DNA of 54,628 bases from Saccharofermentans sp. (GTDB lineage: Bacteria; Bacillota; Clostridia; Saccharofermentanales; Saccharofermentanaceae), in assembly GCA_024403795.1 (NCBI GenBank), contig JAKSRD010000011.1, positions 1 through 54,628 on the forward strand, given 5' to 3'. The translations under genes were made by a program, and so were the position numbers. Under the pieces are notes generated by a model. That model was not told the DNA's origin and ran no database searches. It saw only the letters and a program-made list of their open reading frames with translations. Shown one piece after another: positions 1-9,354 of this stretch (the stretch's first letter is position 1; every line of letters starts with the position of its first letter).

Positions 1-56
1 AGAACACGCGTTTTTTTACCATCTTCTGTTGCACCCACCGCATGTTTTACCTGATC
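1..56. repeat. Partial copy of the GCAACAGAA/TTCTGTTGC palindrome family
   Basis: The first 56 bases match 21388-21443 with two differences. They form the right part of a palindromic unit with arms GCAACAGAA and TTCTGTTGC; the left arm is cut by the window edge. Related units occur at 21278-21443 and 47978-48400, so this is a dispersed repeat family. Confidence 0.85.
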
Positions 57-74
57 TCAGCCTCCTAAAACACA

Positions 75-121
75 GATTCCGGGTAAAACATCAGGTTACT
101 GCCTGACCTTTACCCGGAATC
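75..121. other. Stable hairpin downstream of the first solute-binding gene
   Basis: Arms GATTCCGGGTAAA (75-87) and TTTACCCGGAATC (109-121) are perfectly complementary, with an inner CAGG/CCTG stem. It lies 3' of the minus-strand gene ending at 249. There is no clean T-run, so it may be a weak terminator or mRNA-stabilising structure. Confidence 0.5.
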
Positions 122-124
122 CTT

Positions 125-248
125 GATGTGCCTTAATCAAGCCTCCACTCGCTTTAAGTTATCCCTTTTGGAAAAAGGGGAATTGTCGGGGCGCGCATCG
201 TGCATTTCTGTAGCGAAGCGAAGCCGTGCCCTGTGCGCACAGGGCAAT
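125..248 (-). repeat. Degenerate GC-rich hairpin element after the stop codon
   Basis: This stretch directly after the stop codon of the gene ending at 249 contains GGGGCGCGCAT, a GCGAAGCGAAGCC loop and a GTGCGCACAGGGCAATT right arm. It is a decayed relative of the near-perfect hairpin at 3161-3215, which has the same position relative to a paralogous gene. Confidence 0.6.
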
Positions 249-2702
249 TTATCCTCGTTCATTTATGACTGTCTGTATTCTGTCCTGCGCGATCACAACT
301 ACATCGTCCAGTTCCTTCTGGCCGACAAAATACGGTTGCATCTCTTCGATAACGATCAAGATGATCGCTGCATCGGAATAGCTCATTCTTGAACAGTTCA
401 ATATGTTCTGCTCCATCAGATCAACATGTTCGGAAGTGAATGTAAAGCCGTAAATGAAGCCCCCGTCATCCGAGTTAAAGTACTCAACTGCAGCCTCACC
501 GGCTTCCCTGAATGCAGTGCGATTCAAGACAAAGCTGTCCTCAAATGCAAGCTGTGTCTGAATCTCATCGGATAGAAGGAGCTTCATGAACTCTGCACAT
601 GCATCGACGTTTTCAGCCTGAGCAGAAATCGCAAACGATGTTTCGCACGAGAATAAAGGACCTGCACCGTCAGAAGACGGCATGCCGAGCAAAAGTGTCG
701 CATTATGTGATTCGCCGATGTTACTGAGATAGGTGTACATTCCGCCGAGATATGCTTCCGTTATCTCGCCATTGACCCGCGGAGTATCTCCTTTCATCAA
801 AGTTACGCCGACTGCTGCTCCGGGTCCATCTATGCTCCCGTCTTCATTTATGAACTCATCCCACGGCGTGCAATCTTCCGGAACGTTTCTCTTGACGAAG
901 TCTGCCATGGCTGCGAAAGCGGGATCTGAGAAATCGACTTTGCCGTTCTTTATGAACTTACTGCTTTCTGCGCAGAAAAGCTTTGAGAAATAGACACACT
1001 GGCCATAGTTCAATGTATCTGTTCCGTTCCAAGTCTCATTAAGGAGTTTCTCGTATTCGTCGAAAGTGAATCCGACGCCTGAACTCCCTGCATATTTGGG
1101 ATCAGCCTGCAGTCCTTCGACTGCAAAGGTAATGGGCATCTGATAGAGTTTGCCCTCTGTTTTCGAGCTCTCGATAATATTGGTAAAATACTTGTCGGAA
1201 TTCATGTCGCCTATATAGGGAGTAAGATCGACAAGGTAGTCCGGATTATTAAGTTGACCCAATTGGCTTGTATCAAGCAGGATATCCGGACCTTCGCCGT
1301 TCATGATGTCCAGAGCAAGATCAGTGCTCATCTCTGCATTTGCAGTCAGGTTGGCCTTCTCCCAGGAATCGTTGCCGTCGGTCTCCATTTCAGGATCATA
1401 GTAGTCGTACTCGTCATAACGATCGCAGATGCACAAATAATAGTCAGAGTTGGTCTCGTTGAATCGTATGATCGCATCTCCGATAGTATCAGAGAGGTAA
1501 TCCGGGCAATACAATTCCATGATCGTCTTGCCGGCATGGGGATTGCTCTCACACTTGGTAAAATTCCAAAGGAGCTCTTTCGGGTTACCAATCTCAAACG
1601 CATTTCTCGAATATATTTGACCACTCATGAGGAATCCCTCATCTGACACATCAACCAGTTCGAAACACCTCATATCGCTGAAGCTGGCATTACAACAGCT
1701 GAAATCAAAAACCCGCTGAGTCTGCTTTTCCTGTAAATTGATCTCCAGGATTCCATTATCATCCACGGTGTACATTTTACCGTCGTTCGTAATACACAGC
1801 CTGTAGAACTCATCTGTATCGAGCCAGTCATACTCGCCTTCTTTGCAGTGCTTTGTTTCTCCTGTCTCCAGATTGAGCTCATCGTACAAAACATCATCAT
1901 CTCTGCAGAGCGGAACGATAACCGTATTCTCAGTCAGAGGCAAAACAAACGGAATGTTGTAGATGTTGACTCCGTCCGCTTTGAAGGTAACAGTCTTCTC
2001 TGTGCCGTCACCGCCTCTGATCACTAATTCATAGTAAGTGGTGTTGTCATTTGGATCGTATATCAGGTATGTAAAGATGAGATTATCACCGATACTGAGT
2101 ATGTTCTCCATATTTGCATCATCATTGTAAGCCCTCTCCGACTGACTGACGATCTCAGTCGTATTCGGATCTATGTAGAACTGAGCTTCGTTTGTCTCTG
2201 CAGAATTGGGATCTGAATCGTAGGCAAGTGCAACGATCTCACCGCCTGCATACTCGACTTCATATACATAAGTATCACCCGTCAATTCTGAGTAACTGTT
2301 CAGATCGATGTTATTGACTACACTTCCTGATTTTCTGTCAATAACGGTAACGTTGTTGATCATGTAGCTCAGCACACTTTCATTCTCCCAGTCAACATTA
2401 TCAGGGATCTTGTAGTTACCGCATGTGTAATAAACTACGTGCTCGCTGTCCGCTCCGACCAACGACGAATAGACATTTTCTTTTTCCTTCGTCGCATCCA
2501 GCTGAATATCAACGGTCAAGTCCCGGTATTCATACCACGGCATATCAGCTGTAATCTGCTCTCCGCTTTTGCTTGGCGTCCCGTTGCCGCTTCCGCTTCC
2601 CGTAGCCGGCTCCGTGCCGCCGCTTTTCTTGTCACAGGCAGCAACAGACATGACCATCGAAGCTGCCAGCAACACTGACATTGCTTTTCTAGTTTTCACC
2701 AT
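249..2702 (-). CDS. Large extracellular solute-binding lipoprotein (paralog 1)
   Basis: This is a probable membrane-anchored solute-binding protein. I place the start at 2702, 7 bases after AAGGAG, rather than at the longer reading frame start at 2771. The resulting protein is about 817 residues, with a signal peptide and lipobox SVAAC (Cys23). The N-terminal half looks like a beta-rich, propeller-like region. The second half (from about residue 400) has the Asn/Asp/Tyr-rich pattern of family 1 ABC solute-binding proteins, including a GPDILLDTS-like stretch. It is paralogous along its length to the gene at 3216-5645, and both end in VINERG. No permease or ATPase is adjacent, so the ligand is unknown. 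Confidence 0.8.
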   Translation of the reverse strand: MVKTRKAMSVLLAASMVMSVAACDKKSGGTEPATGSGSGNGTPSKSGEQITADMPWYEYRDLTVDIQLDATKEKENVYSSLVGADSEHVVYYTCGNYKIPDNVDWENESVLSYMINNVTVIDRKSGSVVNNIDLNSYSELTGDTYVYEVEYAGGEIVALAYDSDPNSAETNEAQFYIDPNTTEIVSQSERAYNDDANMENILSIGDNLIFTYLIYDPNDNTTYYELVIRGGDGTEKTVTFKADGVNIYNIPFVLPLTENTVIVPLCRDDDVLYDELNLETGETKHCKEGEYDWLDTDEFYRLCITNDGKMYTVDDNGILEINLQEKQTQRVFDFSCCNASFSDMRCFELVDVSDEGFLMSGQIYSRNAFEIGNPKELLWNFTKCESNPHAGKTIMELYCPDYLSDTIGDAIIRFNETNSDYYLCICDRYDEYDYYDPEMETDGNDSWEKANLTANAEMSTDLALDIMNGEGPDILLDTSQLGQLNNPDYLVDLTPYIGDMNSDKYFTNIIESSKTEGKLYQMPITFAVEGLQADPKYAGSSGVGFTFDEYEKLLNETWNGTDTLNYGQCVYFSKLFCAESSKFIKNGKVDFSDPAFAAMADFVKRNVPEDCTPWDEFINEDGSIDGPGAAVGVTLMKGDTPRVNGEITEAYLGGMYTYLSNIGESHNATLLLGMPSSDGAGPLFSCETSFAISAQAENVDACAEFMKLLLSDEIQTQLAFEDSFVLNRTAFREAGEAAVEYFNSDDGGFIYGFTFTSEHVDLMEQNILNCSRMSYSDAAIILIVIEEMQPYFVGQKELDDVVVIAQDRIQTVINERG

Positions 2703-2838
2703 CATATATCTCCTTTTACCCACCAGAAACTGGTTTAACCGTGTTCGATTGTAATAACGCTCGAAAACCATTCGGCATCAAAACTGTGGCAAAAGTCAGG
2801 CAGCAAATTTATTAAAAATAATTGATATAGCGGCTGAC

Positions 2839-3166
2839 GGGGCGCGCATCCCTGCATTCACTTTCAGTTACCCCATTGAAAAGAGGATAAAAGTACCGGA
2901 TCGCATTTCCGTGGGCGTAGTGAGGACCTATGCGATCCCTTCCGCTTTAATCAATTATGCACTCACTTTCAGTTACCCTTTTGGAAAGTGAGGATAATTG
3001 CCGGGGCGCGCATCCCTGCATTCACTTTCAGTTACCCCATTGAAAAGAGGATAAAAGTACCGGATCGCATTTCCGTGGGCGTAGTGAGGACCTATGCGAT
3101 CCCTTCCGCTTTAATCAATTATGCACTCACTTTCAGTTACCCTTTTGGGAAGTGAGGATAATTGCC
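2839..3166. repeat. Tandem 164-bp repeat with internal hairpins (2 copies plus partial third)
   Basis: Two nearly identical 164-bp units start at 2839 and 3003, and a third start at 3167 continues into the hairpin after the upstream gene. Each unit holds a stem GGATCGCAT/ATGCGATCC (2898-2906 with 2930-2938; 3062-3070 with 3094-3102) and a second stem CTCACTTTC/GAAAGTGAG (2962-2970 with 2984-2992). The array fills most of the 510-base gap between the two lipoprotein genes, so it lies in the 5' region of the gene starting at 2702. No ORF is convincing here. Confidence 0.9.
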
Positions 3167-3215
3167 GGGGCGCGCATTTCTGCAGCGAAGCGAAGCCCTA
3201 TGCGCGCCCGGCAAT
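3161..3215 (-). other. Long GC-rich hairpin abutting a stop codon
   Basis: ATTGCCGGGGCGCGCAT (3161-3177) pairs with ATGCGCGCCCGGCAAT (3200-3215), leaving one bulged G. The loop contains GCAGCGAAGCGAAGCC. It begins immediately after the TAA of the minus-strand gene ending at 3216. The lack of a T-run argues against a simple intrinsic terminator; a REP-like or mRNA-protecting element is possible. Confidence 0.8.
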
Positions 3216-5645
3216 TTATCCTCGCTCATTTATGACTTTCTGCACTCTGTCCGTCACGATCACGATCACGTCATCCAACGTCTTCTGGCCCATAAAATAC
3301 GGCTGCATTTCTTCGACGAGGATCAATGCAATATCTGCATCGGATGCGTTCATTCGTGAACAATTAAGGATGTTCTGCTCCATGTAATCGATGTGTGCAT
3401 TTGTGATCTCACCGCCGGAAGACTGATTACTTATGCCGAGGTCGCTCAGATTATCGGCAGAGTAGTATTCCACGGCTTTTTGACCGATCTCTCTGAATAC
3501 TTTTCGGTTCAAAACAAATCCGTTCTCAACAACCGCAAGTTCCTGCTGTATCTCGTCCGACAACAGAAGTCTGATGAATTCACCACAGGCTTCAGCGTTG
3601 GCTGATCTCGCGGAGACGGCCACGGATACGTCGGGTGTGAACAACGGGCCTCTTCCGTCGAAGGACAGATAACCGAGGATCGCCGTGGACTTGTAGGAGT
3701 CCATCACATAGGAAATGTAGTTGGACATTCCGCAAACGCAAGCATCCGTTGCCACATATGTGCAGTCGGGATCATCGCCCTTCATCAACGCTGCGCCGAC
3801 TCCCGTACCGTGGAAACCGGTTGTTGTCTCATCAGGATCCAGTTCATCCCAGGACAGACTCTTCTCGGGAACATTTTCTTTCACAAATTCGGCCATGGCA
3901 GCAAATTCGGGACCGGACAGATCGACATTTCCGTCTTTGATGAATCTCTCGCTTGTCGCGGCGAAAAGCTTGGCAAAATAGACGCCCTGTCCATAACCGA
4001 TCACGTCTTGCCCGTTCAGTTTATTGTTGAGGAAATCCTCGTATTCATCAACGGTAAAACCGACACCCGATGCACCGGCATATTGGGGATCGGTCAGGAT
4101 TCCGTTGACCGAGAAAGTCAGGGGCAGCTGGTACAGTTTGCCGTCGGTTTTCGAGCCCTCGATAATGTTCGTAAAATAGTCGTCGGATGACATGCCGGAT
4201 ACGTAGGGCGTAAGGTCAATGAGATAATCGGGATCATTCAGACGGCCTATCATGCCTGTTCCCAGGAAGATGTCCGGACCGTCGCCGTTCATGATGTCCA
4301 TCGTAAGGTCATTGCCCAATCTCGAGTAGGCATCCATTCCGGCGGTCTCCCAATCGTCGCTCGATTCCCAGCCTGCATTCTCATCCAAGTATGAACTCAT
4401 GTCATAACGGTCAGTTACGCTGATAAAGAAGTCGCTGTTCGATCCGTTGAACTTCACGATGGCATCTCCGACAGCATCGATCATGTGATCGGCATTATAC
4501 AATTCAAGGATCGTCTTCCCGGCATTGGGATTTGTTCCGGCTTCAGTGAATTCCATGATGACAATGTCAGATGTGTTGTCAGCATAACCGCTCGCGGTCA
4601 GGAATTCTCCTGCCAGGAGGAGCTTTCCGTCAGAGATCTCTGCAAGATCAAGATCTACAAGATGCTTCTGATTTACGTTGCACCAGCTGTAATCGAAAAC
4701 CGTCTCCAACTTCTTTTCTTCAAAGTTGAGCTTCGATATTCCGTGCGTAGATTTCAGATAGGACTGACCGTCGCCGAAGGAATATGTGTCATAGATCCCG
4801 TCGCCGCTTATCCAGTCATATTCATCATCTTCAGCCTTGATGATCTCGCCGGTAGACATCTTCAACTCGTAGTAGTTGATACCGTCATCCTCAACGGTCA
4901 GGATCAGGTCCGTATCACTGTCGACAGACAGGATGGCGGGAATCTCCCAAATACTTGAGTCATCGCTCTTGAACGTTATCTCGTTCTTATTTTCACCGGA
5001 ATGATAATCAAGTATGTAATAACCTGTCTCTCTCTCATCCCATTGCTTGAACAGATCCACCTGATGGGTGCCGACCCGTATAATCCTCTCTATGTGGGGT
5101 CTGCCGTTATTCGTTATGTTATCCGAAGACAATACATCTCCGGTAACCGGATCCAGATATGCTTCGACCATAGTGCTATTGATGTGCGAAGAGGCATAAC
5201 CGTCGACTCTGATGCAAATCCTGTTATTGGCATAAGAGACTGAATCAGCGGACAGATACTTCATGTCCAGAAAATCAGAGAGATCGATCGTGTTTACGAT
5301 CTCCCCCGTGGCTCTGTCACAAACCGTTATCAGGTTGAGCTGGTAGGACATGTTTACGCTTGAGATTACGTAATCAACATCCGGCATCGCATAACTGCCG
5401 TAAGTAAAGAACACGACATACTTGTCATCGGCACCTGAGAACATCGACGTGCAATAATCAAGTTCTCTGCTCATGTCGACCTCAGGAGCTACATGAGTCT
5501 CTTTGACATCGAACCAGGGAGAATCTGCAGTTATCTTCTTTCCTTTCGGGTCAGCGTCTTTTTTCTTACTTGAACAAGCAGTACCCGTCACTGCCACGGC
5601 AAACGCCAATGTCAGCGATAATACCCTGTTCAGTTTATTTCTCAT
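3216..5645 (-). CDS. Large extracellular solute-binding lipoprotein (paralog 2)
   Basis: This is a second large solute-binding lipoprotein of about 809 residues. The start at 5645 is chosen because GGAGGG lies 7 bases upstream and because it gives a clean signal peptide with lipobox GTAC (Cys24). The order is lipid anchor, acidic linker, a beta-rich N-terminal region, then a family 1 solute-binding region with a GPDIFLGTG-like stretch near residue 430. It resembles the gene at 249-2702 throughout, so the pair arose by tandem duplication. Neither has a linked ABC permease. The products are probably tethered outside the membrane; ligand and pathway are not visible. Confidence 0.8.
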   Translation of the reverse strand: MRNKLNRVLSLTLAFAVAVTGTACSSKKKDADPKGKKITADSPWFDVKETHVAPEVDMSRELDYCTSMFSGADDKYVVFFTYGSYAMPDVDYVISSVNMSYQLNLITVCDRATGEIVNTIDLSDFLDMKYLSADSVSYANNRICIRVDGYASSHINSTMVEAYLDPVTGDVLSSDNITNNGRPHIERIIRVGTHQVDLFKQWDERETGYYILDYHSGENKNEITFKSDDSSIWEIPAILSVDSDTDLILTVEDDGINYYELKMSTGEIIKAEDDEYDWISGDGIYDTYSFGDGQSYLKSTHGISKLNFEEKKLETVFDYSWCNVNQKHLVDLDLAEISDGKLLLAGEFLTASGYADNTSDIVIMEFTEAGTNPNAGKTILELYNADHMIDAVGDAIVKFNGSNSDFFISVTDRYDMSSYLDENAGWESSDDWETAGMDAYSRLGNDLTMDIMNGDGPDIFLGTGMIGRLNDPDYLIDLTPYVSGMSSDDYFTNIIEGSKTDGKLYQLPLTFSVNGILTDPQYAGASGVGFTVDEYEDFLNNKLNGQDVIGYGQGVYFAKLFAATSERFIKDGNVDLSGPEFAAMAEFVKENVPEKSLSWDELDPDETTTGFHGTGVGAALMKGDDPDCTYVATDACVCGMSNYISYVMDSYKSTAILGYLSFDGRGPLFTPDVSVAVSARSANAEACGEFIRLLLSDEIQQELAVVENGFVLNRKVFREIGQKAVEYYSADNLSDLGISNQSSGGEITNAHIDYMEQNILNCSRMNASDADIALILVEEMQPYFMGQKTLDDVIVIVTDRVQKVINERG

Positions 5646-5991
5646 TCGCCAGCCCTCCGGTTTTGCCTGCAACATTTCTCCAAGCATATTATAAATAAAT
5701 AATGCGCATTTTTATTTGGCAAAACTAAGGGATTCGGCATTTTGTGTGTCTTGATGTTCGATCGGCGCGAAAAATACCCCCTGCCTTCACTCGCCTGAAT
5801 TGTCAACCAAATCGACTTAAAAAAGACAATGTAGTTAATATCACCGCGCGGTTTTCTCACATTTCAAACCTTGAAGGTGTCAAATATCCATGATAAAAAA
5901 TACTTAAGATTTAAACACCGGTCACTGACTGCAGTCACGAAGAACATGTTGATGGATACGATACCGCTTATCACTTGGGAGGTCGAACGTC
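5646..5991. other. Divergent intergenic region, no gene seen
   Basis: This 346-base stretch separates divergent genes at 5645 (minus) and 5992 (plus) and should hold both promoters. It is AT-rich. I could not place a confident -35/-10 pair, and small ORFs inside it lack ribosome binding sites. Confidence 0.5.
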
Positions 5992-6825
5992 ATGTGTGAA
6001 AGCGATTATAACATCAGGATTTTGGCTGATGACAACAAATATACACTTATCGGGCAAGGGAACACATCTGAGATCCTTGAATATTCCGATGATGTCGTCC
6101 TGAAGCTTTTCAGGGAAGGATTTCCGTTCGATGCGATTGAACGCGAATGGCTGTCCACTACCGCATTACAAGAGAGATTCGAGGATACGCCCAAGGCTCT
6201 CGAACTCGTCAGATATAACGGCCGCTTCGGGATCCTTTATGAGAGGATCTTCGGCAATGACATGATGAACATCGCCCTGACGCAGCCGCTGAGGCAGAAG
6301 GAATACGGCGAGATCCTTGCGGACATCCACCTGAAGATGCATGAGGTCAACGTGCCTCTTCCGGATACGATCCATCAGAAGCTCTCAAGAGACATCACTG
6401 CCGGAATAGGCCTTACCGACGAAGAGAAGCAAAAGGTGCTGGCAATTCTCGAGAGCAAACCGAACAAGTTTTTCCTCTGCCATTTTGATTTCCATCCGGG
6501 AAATGTTATGGTTACAGAAGACCGCTATTATGTCATCGACTGGATGACTTGCTGCTCCGGCGATCCCGCCGCAGATGTCGCAAGGTTCATTCTGCTCATG
6601 ACTTACGGCGAACCACTTTATGCAGACAGTGCCAGACGCCTGCTCATCACTGCCGGCATGAACAAGATCAGGAAGAGCTATCTGGAGAGATACATAACCG
6701 AGAGCGGCATCGAGCGCGAAGAGATCAAGAGCTGGTTAGTGCCCGTTGCAGCAGCAAGATTGTCCGAGATGCTGACAGATCATGAACGTGAGATCCTCGT
6801 GGAGTTGATCAGGGAGAACTTATGA
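5992..6825 (+). CDS. APH/choline kinase-like phosphotransferase
   Basis: This 277-residue soluble protein has the aminoglycoside phosphotransferase (APH) fold signature. The catalytic loop HFDFHPGN lies at residues 164-171 with Asp166, the metal-binding VIDW motif has Asp183, and an ATP-binding Lys38 sits in a VVLKLF strand. The start has GGGAGG 9 bases upstream. Such enzymes transfer the gamma phosphate of ATP to a small hydroxylated substrate, which may be an antibiotic, an amino alcohol or a sugar; the substrate cannot be read from sequence. The stop overlaps the start of the deaminase gene (ATGA), so the two are translationally coupled. Confidence 0.8.
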   Translation: MCESDYNIRILADDNKYTLIGQGNTSEILEYSDDVVLKLFREGFPFDAIEREWLSTTALQERFEDTPKALELVRYNGRFGILYERIFGNDMMNIALTQPLRQKEYGEILADIHLKMHEVNVPLPDTIHQKLSRDITAGIGLTDEEKQKVLAILESKPNKFFLCHFDFHPGNVMVTEDRYYVIDWMTCCSGDPAADVARFILLMTYGEPLYADSARRLLITAGMNKIRKSYLERYITESGIEREEIKSWLVPVAAARLSEMLTDHEREILVELIRENL

Positions 6826-7274
6826 ACTATATGAAGCTTGCTATCGAAGAGGCCTATGAAGGCATAAAGAACAAGGACGGCGGTCCTTTCGGCTGCGTCA
6901 TCGTTAAGGACGGTAAGGTCATCGGAAGAGGCCACAACCGCGTACTATTGAATCATGATGCCACCTGTCACGGCGAGATGGAGGCCATTCGCGATGCCTC
7001 AAGGAACCTCGGCAGCCACGACCTCACGGGTGCGACACTTTACACCACTGCTGCCCCCTGTCCGATGTGCAAGGGCGCGATCCTCTGGTCCAACATCGCG
7101 AAAGTCTATTACGGCTGCAACATTGAAGATACCGACAAGATCGGCTTCAGAGATGAGGTTTTCTACAACAAGTGGAACGAGGACGGCGGTGACAATTACG
7201 GTGAAGAATTCGACCGTGAGGAGTGTCTCAAGCTGTTCGACGACTACGCTGCCGGAACACACGAACTGTATTAA
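6822..7274 (+). CDS. Nucleoside/guanine deaminase family protein
   Basis: This 150-residue protein has the zinc-dependent cytidine/deoxycytidylate deaminase fold. The zinc ligands and proton shuttle are visible as HGE (His50, Glu52) and PCPMC (Cys80, Cys83). Length and overall pattern, including the GGPFGCVIVKDG start, are closest to bacterial guanine deaminases of the GuaD type, which convert guanine to xanthine. Other purine or cytosine substrates are possible. It overlaps the upstream kinase-like gene by 4 bases, suggesting a shared role in salvage or in modifying a nucleoside-like compound. Confidence 0.8.
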   Translation: MNYMKLAIEEAYEGIKNKDGGPFGCVIVKDGKVIGRGHNRVLLNHDATCHGEMEAIRDASRNLGSHDLTGATLYTTAAPCPMCKGAILWSNIAKVYYGCNIEDTDKIGFRDEVFYNKWNEDGGDNYGEEFDREECLKLFDDYAAGTHELY

Positions 7275-7423
7275 GATTTTGTTTTCGAGAGCTTCCGATA
7301 TATAAAGCAAACACCTAAAGCGCCATAAACGCCCGTACTTCTGTGCAAATCATTCATTGATTGCACAATATCATATTCTTATAATTCTTTGGTCAACTTC
7401 GCGAAAAAGATCAGAGGATTAAC

Positions 7424-9088
7424 ATGAACGAATTTACACCCAAGCTGTTCTCGGTACTCAAGAACTACTCAGCTTCACAACTCATTAAGGATATTGTCGC
7501 CGGAATAATCGTTGCGATAATCGCACTTCCGCTGTCAATAGCGCTCGCCATCGCATCCGGCGTCGGCCCGGAAGCAGGTATCTATACGGCGATCGTTGCG
7601 GGCTTCATCGTCTCATTGCTCGGCGGAAGCCGCGTCCAGATAGCAGGCCCTACGGCTGCTTTCGCCACCATCGTTGCCGGCATCGTAATGAAAGACGGCA
7701 CCGAAGGCCTCATCATCGCCTCCATCATGGCCGGTCTGATCCTCGTAGTCATGGGTCTTTGCAAATTCGGGAGCCTTCTCAAATACATTCCTGATCCGAT
7801 CACAACGGGCTTCACGGCCGGCATCGCAGTCACGCTTTTTATCGGTCAGATAAAGGATTTTGCCGGCATTACATACATGAACGGCGAGAAGCCGATCGAG
7901 ACCTCCGAGAAGGTCATGGCACTGATCAGGAACGCTTCGACCATCAATTGGCAAGGTGTCCTCATCGGCGCTATAACACTCGCCATCCTCATCGTATGGC
8001 CCATGATCTTCAAGAAGCTCCCCATCCCTGCTTCTTTCATCGCAGTCGTAGTAACAGCCGCTCTCGTAAAGTTCCTGAACATGGACGTAAATACGATCGG
8101 CAAGCAGTTCACTGATATTCAGGCAGGCCTCCCGCCCTTCAGCCTCACGAAGTCGATGTTCACTCTCGAAAACATTCGCGGACAGTTCTCAAACGCTGTC
8201 ACCATTGCTCTTCTCGCAGGCATAGAATCATTGCTCTCCGCAGTCGTTGCAGACAGCATGATCGGCTCCAAACACCGCCCTAACATGGAGCTCATCGCTC
8301 AGGGTGTCGCAAACATCGCATCCGCTTCTTTGGGCGGCATTCCCGCCACGGGCGCCATCGCAAGAACCGCAGCCAACATCAAGAACGGCGGCCGCACGCC
8401 CATCGCCGGCATGGTCCACTCGATCACGCTCCTTATCGTCGTAGTCTTCCTGATGCCCTTTGCAAAGCTCATCCCCATGCCCTGCATCGCCGCAATACTT
8501 TTCCAGGTAGCCTACAACATGAGCGGCTGGCGCCGTTTCGTTAAGCTTGTAAAGAGCTCGCCCAAGAGTGACATCATCGTATTACTGATAACATTTGCAC
8601 TCACTGTCATCTTCGATCTCGTAGTCGCCATCGAAGTCGGCGTGCTTCTCGCAGCTGTTCTCTTCATGAGAAGAATGAGCGAGGTTACACAGGTCGAAGG
8701 CTGGAAAGATGTTGATCCCGAGAATGATCCCGACAGCATCGACCTTCGCGTGCTCCCCAAGAACACGATCGTATACGAGATCAACGGCCCCATGTTTTTC
8801 GCGACCGCCGGCAAGATCCTTCAGATCACGCCCAAGGAAGGCACAAAAGTCCTTGTCCTCCGAATGAGAAGCGTCAGCACCATCGACGCTACCGCCATGC
8901 GCAACCTTGAGATCCTCTTCGACGACTGCAAGTCCAGAGGCGTTCAGCTCGTAATGTCGCACGTTAACGAGCAGCCGATGCACGTAATCGAGAAAGCCGG
9001 ATTCGTTGAACTCGTCGGCAAGGACAACTTCTGCGCTCACATCGACGCAGCACTCGCACGCGCGAAAGATATTGCCGAGAAGACATAA
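7424..9088 (+). CDS. SulP/SLC26-family anion transporter with STAS domain
   Basis: This 554-residue integral membrane protein has the SulP architecture. About ten to twelve hydrophobic helices occupy residues 20-420, including the glycine-rich GLYT-like EAGIYTAIVAGF region. A cytoplasmic STAS domain follows (about 445-545), with the TIDATAMRNL segment typical of that fold. Family members carry sulfate, bicarbonate or other anions, usually coupled to H+ or Na+. The length is normal for bacterial members. It stands alone, 150 bases after the deaminase gene, and is followed by the repeat hairpins at 9101-9230. Confidence 0.85.
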   Translation: MNEFTPKLFSVLKNYSASQLIKDIVAGIIVAIIALPLSIALAIASGVGPEAGIYTAIVAGFIVSLLGGSRVQIAGPTAAFATIVAGIVMKDGTEGLIIASIMAGLILVVMGLCKFGSLLKYIPDPITTGFTAGIAVTLFIGQIKDFAGITYMNGEKPIETSEKVMALIRNASTINWQGVLIGAITLAILIVWPMIFKKLPIPASFIAVVVTAALVKFLNMDVNTIGKQFTDIQAGLPPFSLTKSMFTLENIRGQFSNAVTIALLAGIESLLSAVVADSMIGSKHRPNMELIAQGVANIASASLGGIPATGAIARTAANIKNGGRTPIAGMVHSITLLIVVVFLMPFAKLIPMPCIAAILFQVAYNMSGWRRFVKLVKSSPKSDIIVLLITFALTVIFDLVVAIEVGVLLAAVLFMRRMSEVTQVEGWKDVDPENDPDSIDLRVLPKNTIVYEINGPMFFATAGKILQITPKEGTKVLVLRMRSVSTIDATAMRNLEILFDDCKSRGVQLVMSHVNEQPMHVIEKAGFVELVGKDNFCAHIDAALARAKDIAEKT

Positions 9089-9099
9089 GTATACTGAAC

Positions 9100-9230
9100 G
9101 GAGTGTTCCGGTACTTTTTTTGTAGTGAAATCCGTTTTTTCGCCCTGAAAAGTACCAAACGGTGTCTTCCGGGACTTTTTTTGTAGTAAAATCCGTTTTT
9201 TCGCCCTGAAAAGTACCGGAGCACTTCATT
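9100..9230. repeat. Two tandem 61-bp repeats inside a long inverted repeat
   Basis: Units beginning at 9106 and 9167 share TTCCG, a T-run, AAATCCGTTTTTTCGCCCTG and AAAAGTACC. The outer arms AGTGTTCCGGTACTTTT and AAAAGTACCGGAGCACT pair with one wobble. The element lies just after the SulP gene and contains several T-runs, so it can work as a terminator for that gene. Confidence 0.8.
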
Positions 9231-9290
9231 GGGTATGAAGGCAGACTGAAACGCACAGTGTCTTAACAAAGTCCCGACTCACCAAACCAA

Positions 9291-9322
9291 AACTGCCCTC
9301 GGAATTCACTCCGGGGGCAGTT
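9291..9322 (-). terminator. Intrinsic terminator of the PrcB-like gene
   Basis: AACTGCCCTCGG and CCGGGGGCAGTT form a strong stem around a short loop. On the minus strand it is followed by TTTTGGTTT. It lies about 30 bases after the stop of the gene ending at 9355. Confidence 0.75.
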
Positions 9323-9354
9323 ATACTTCTATTCCTTTTACCCTATATCAAGAT

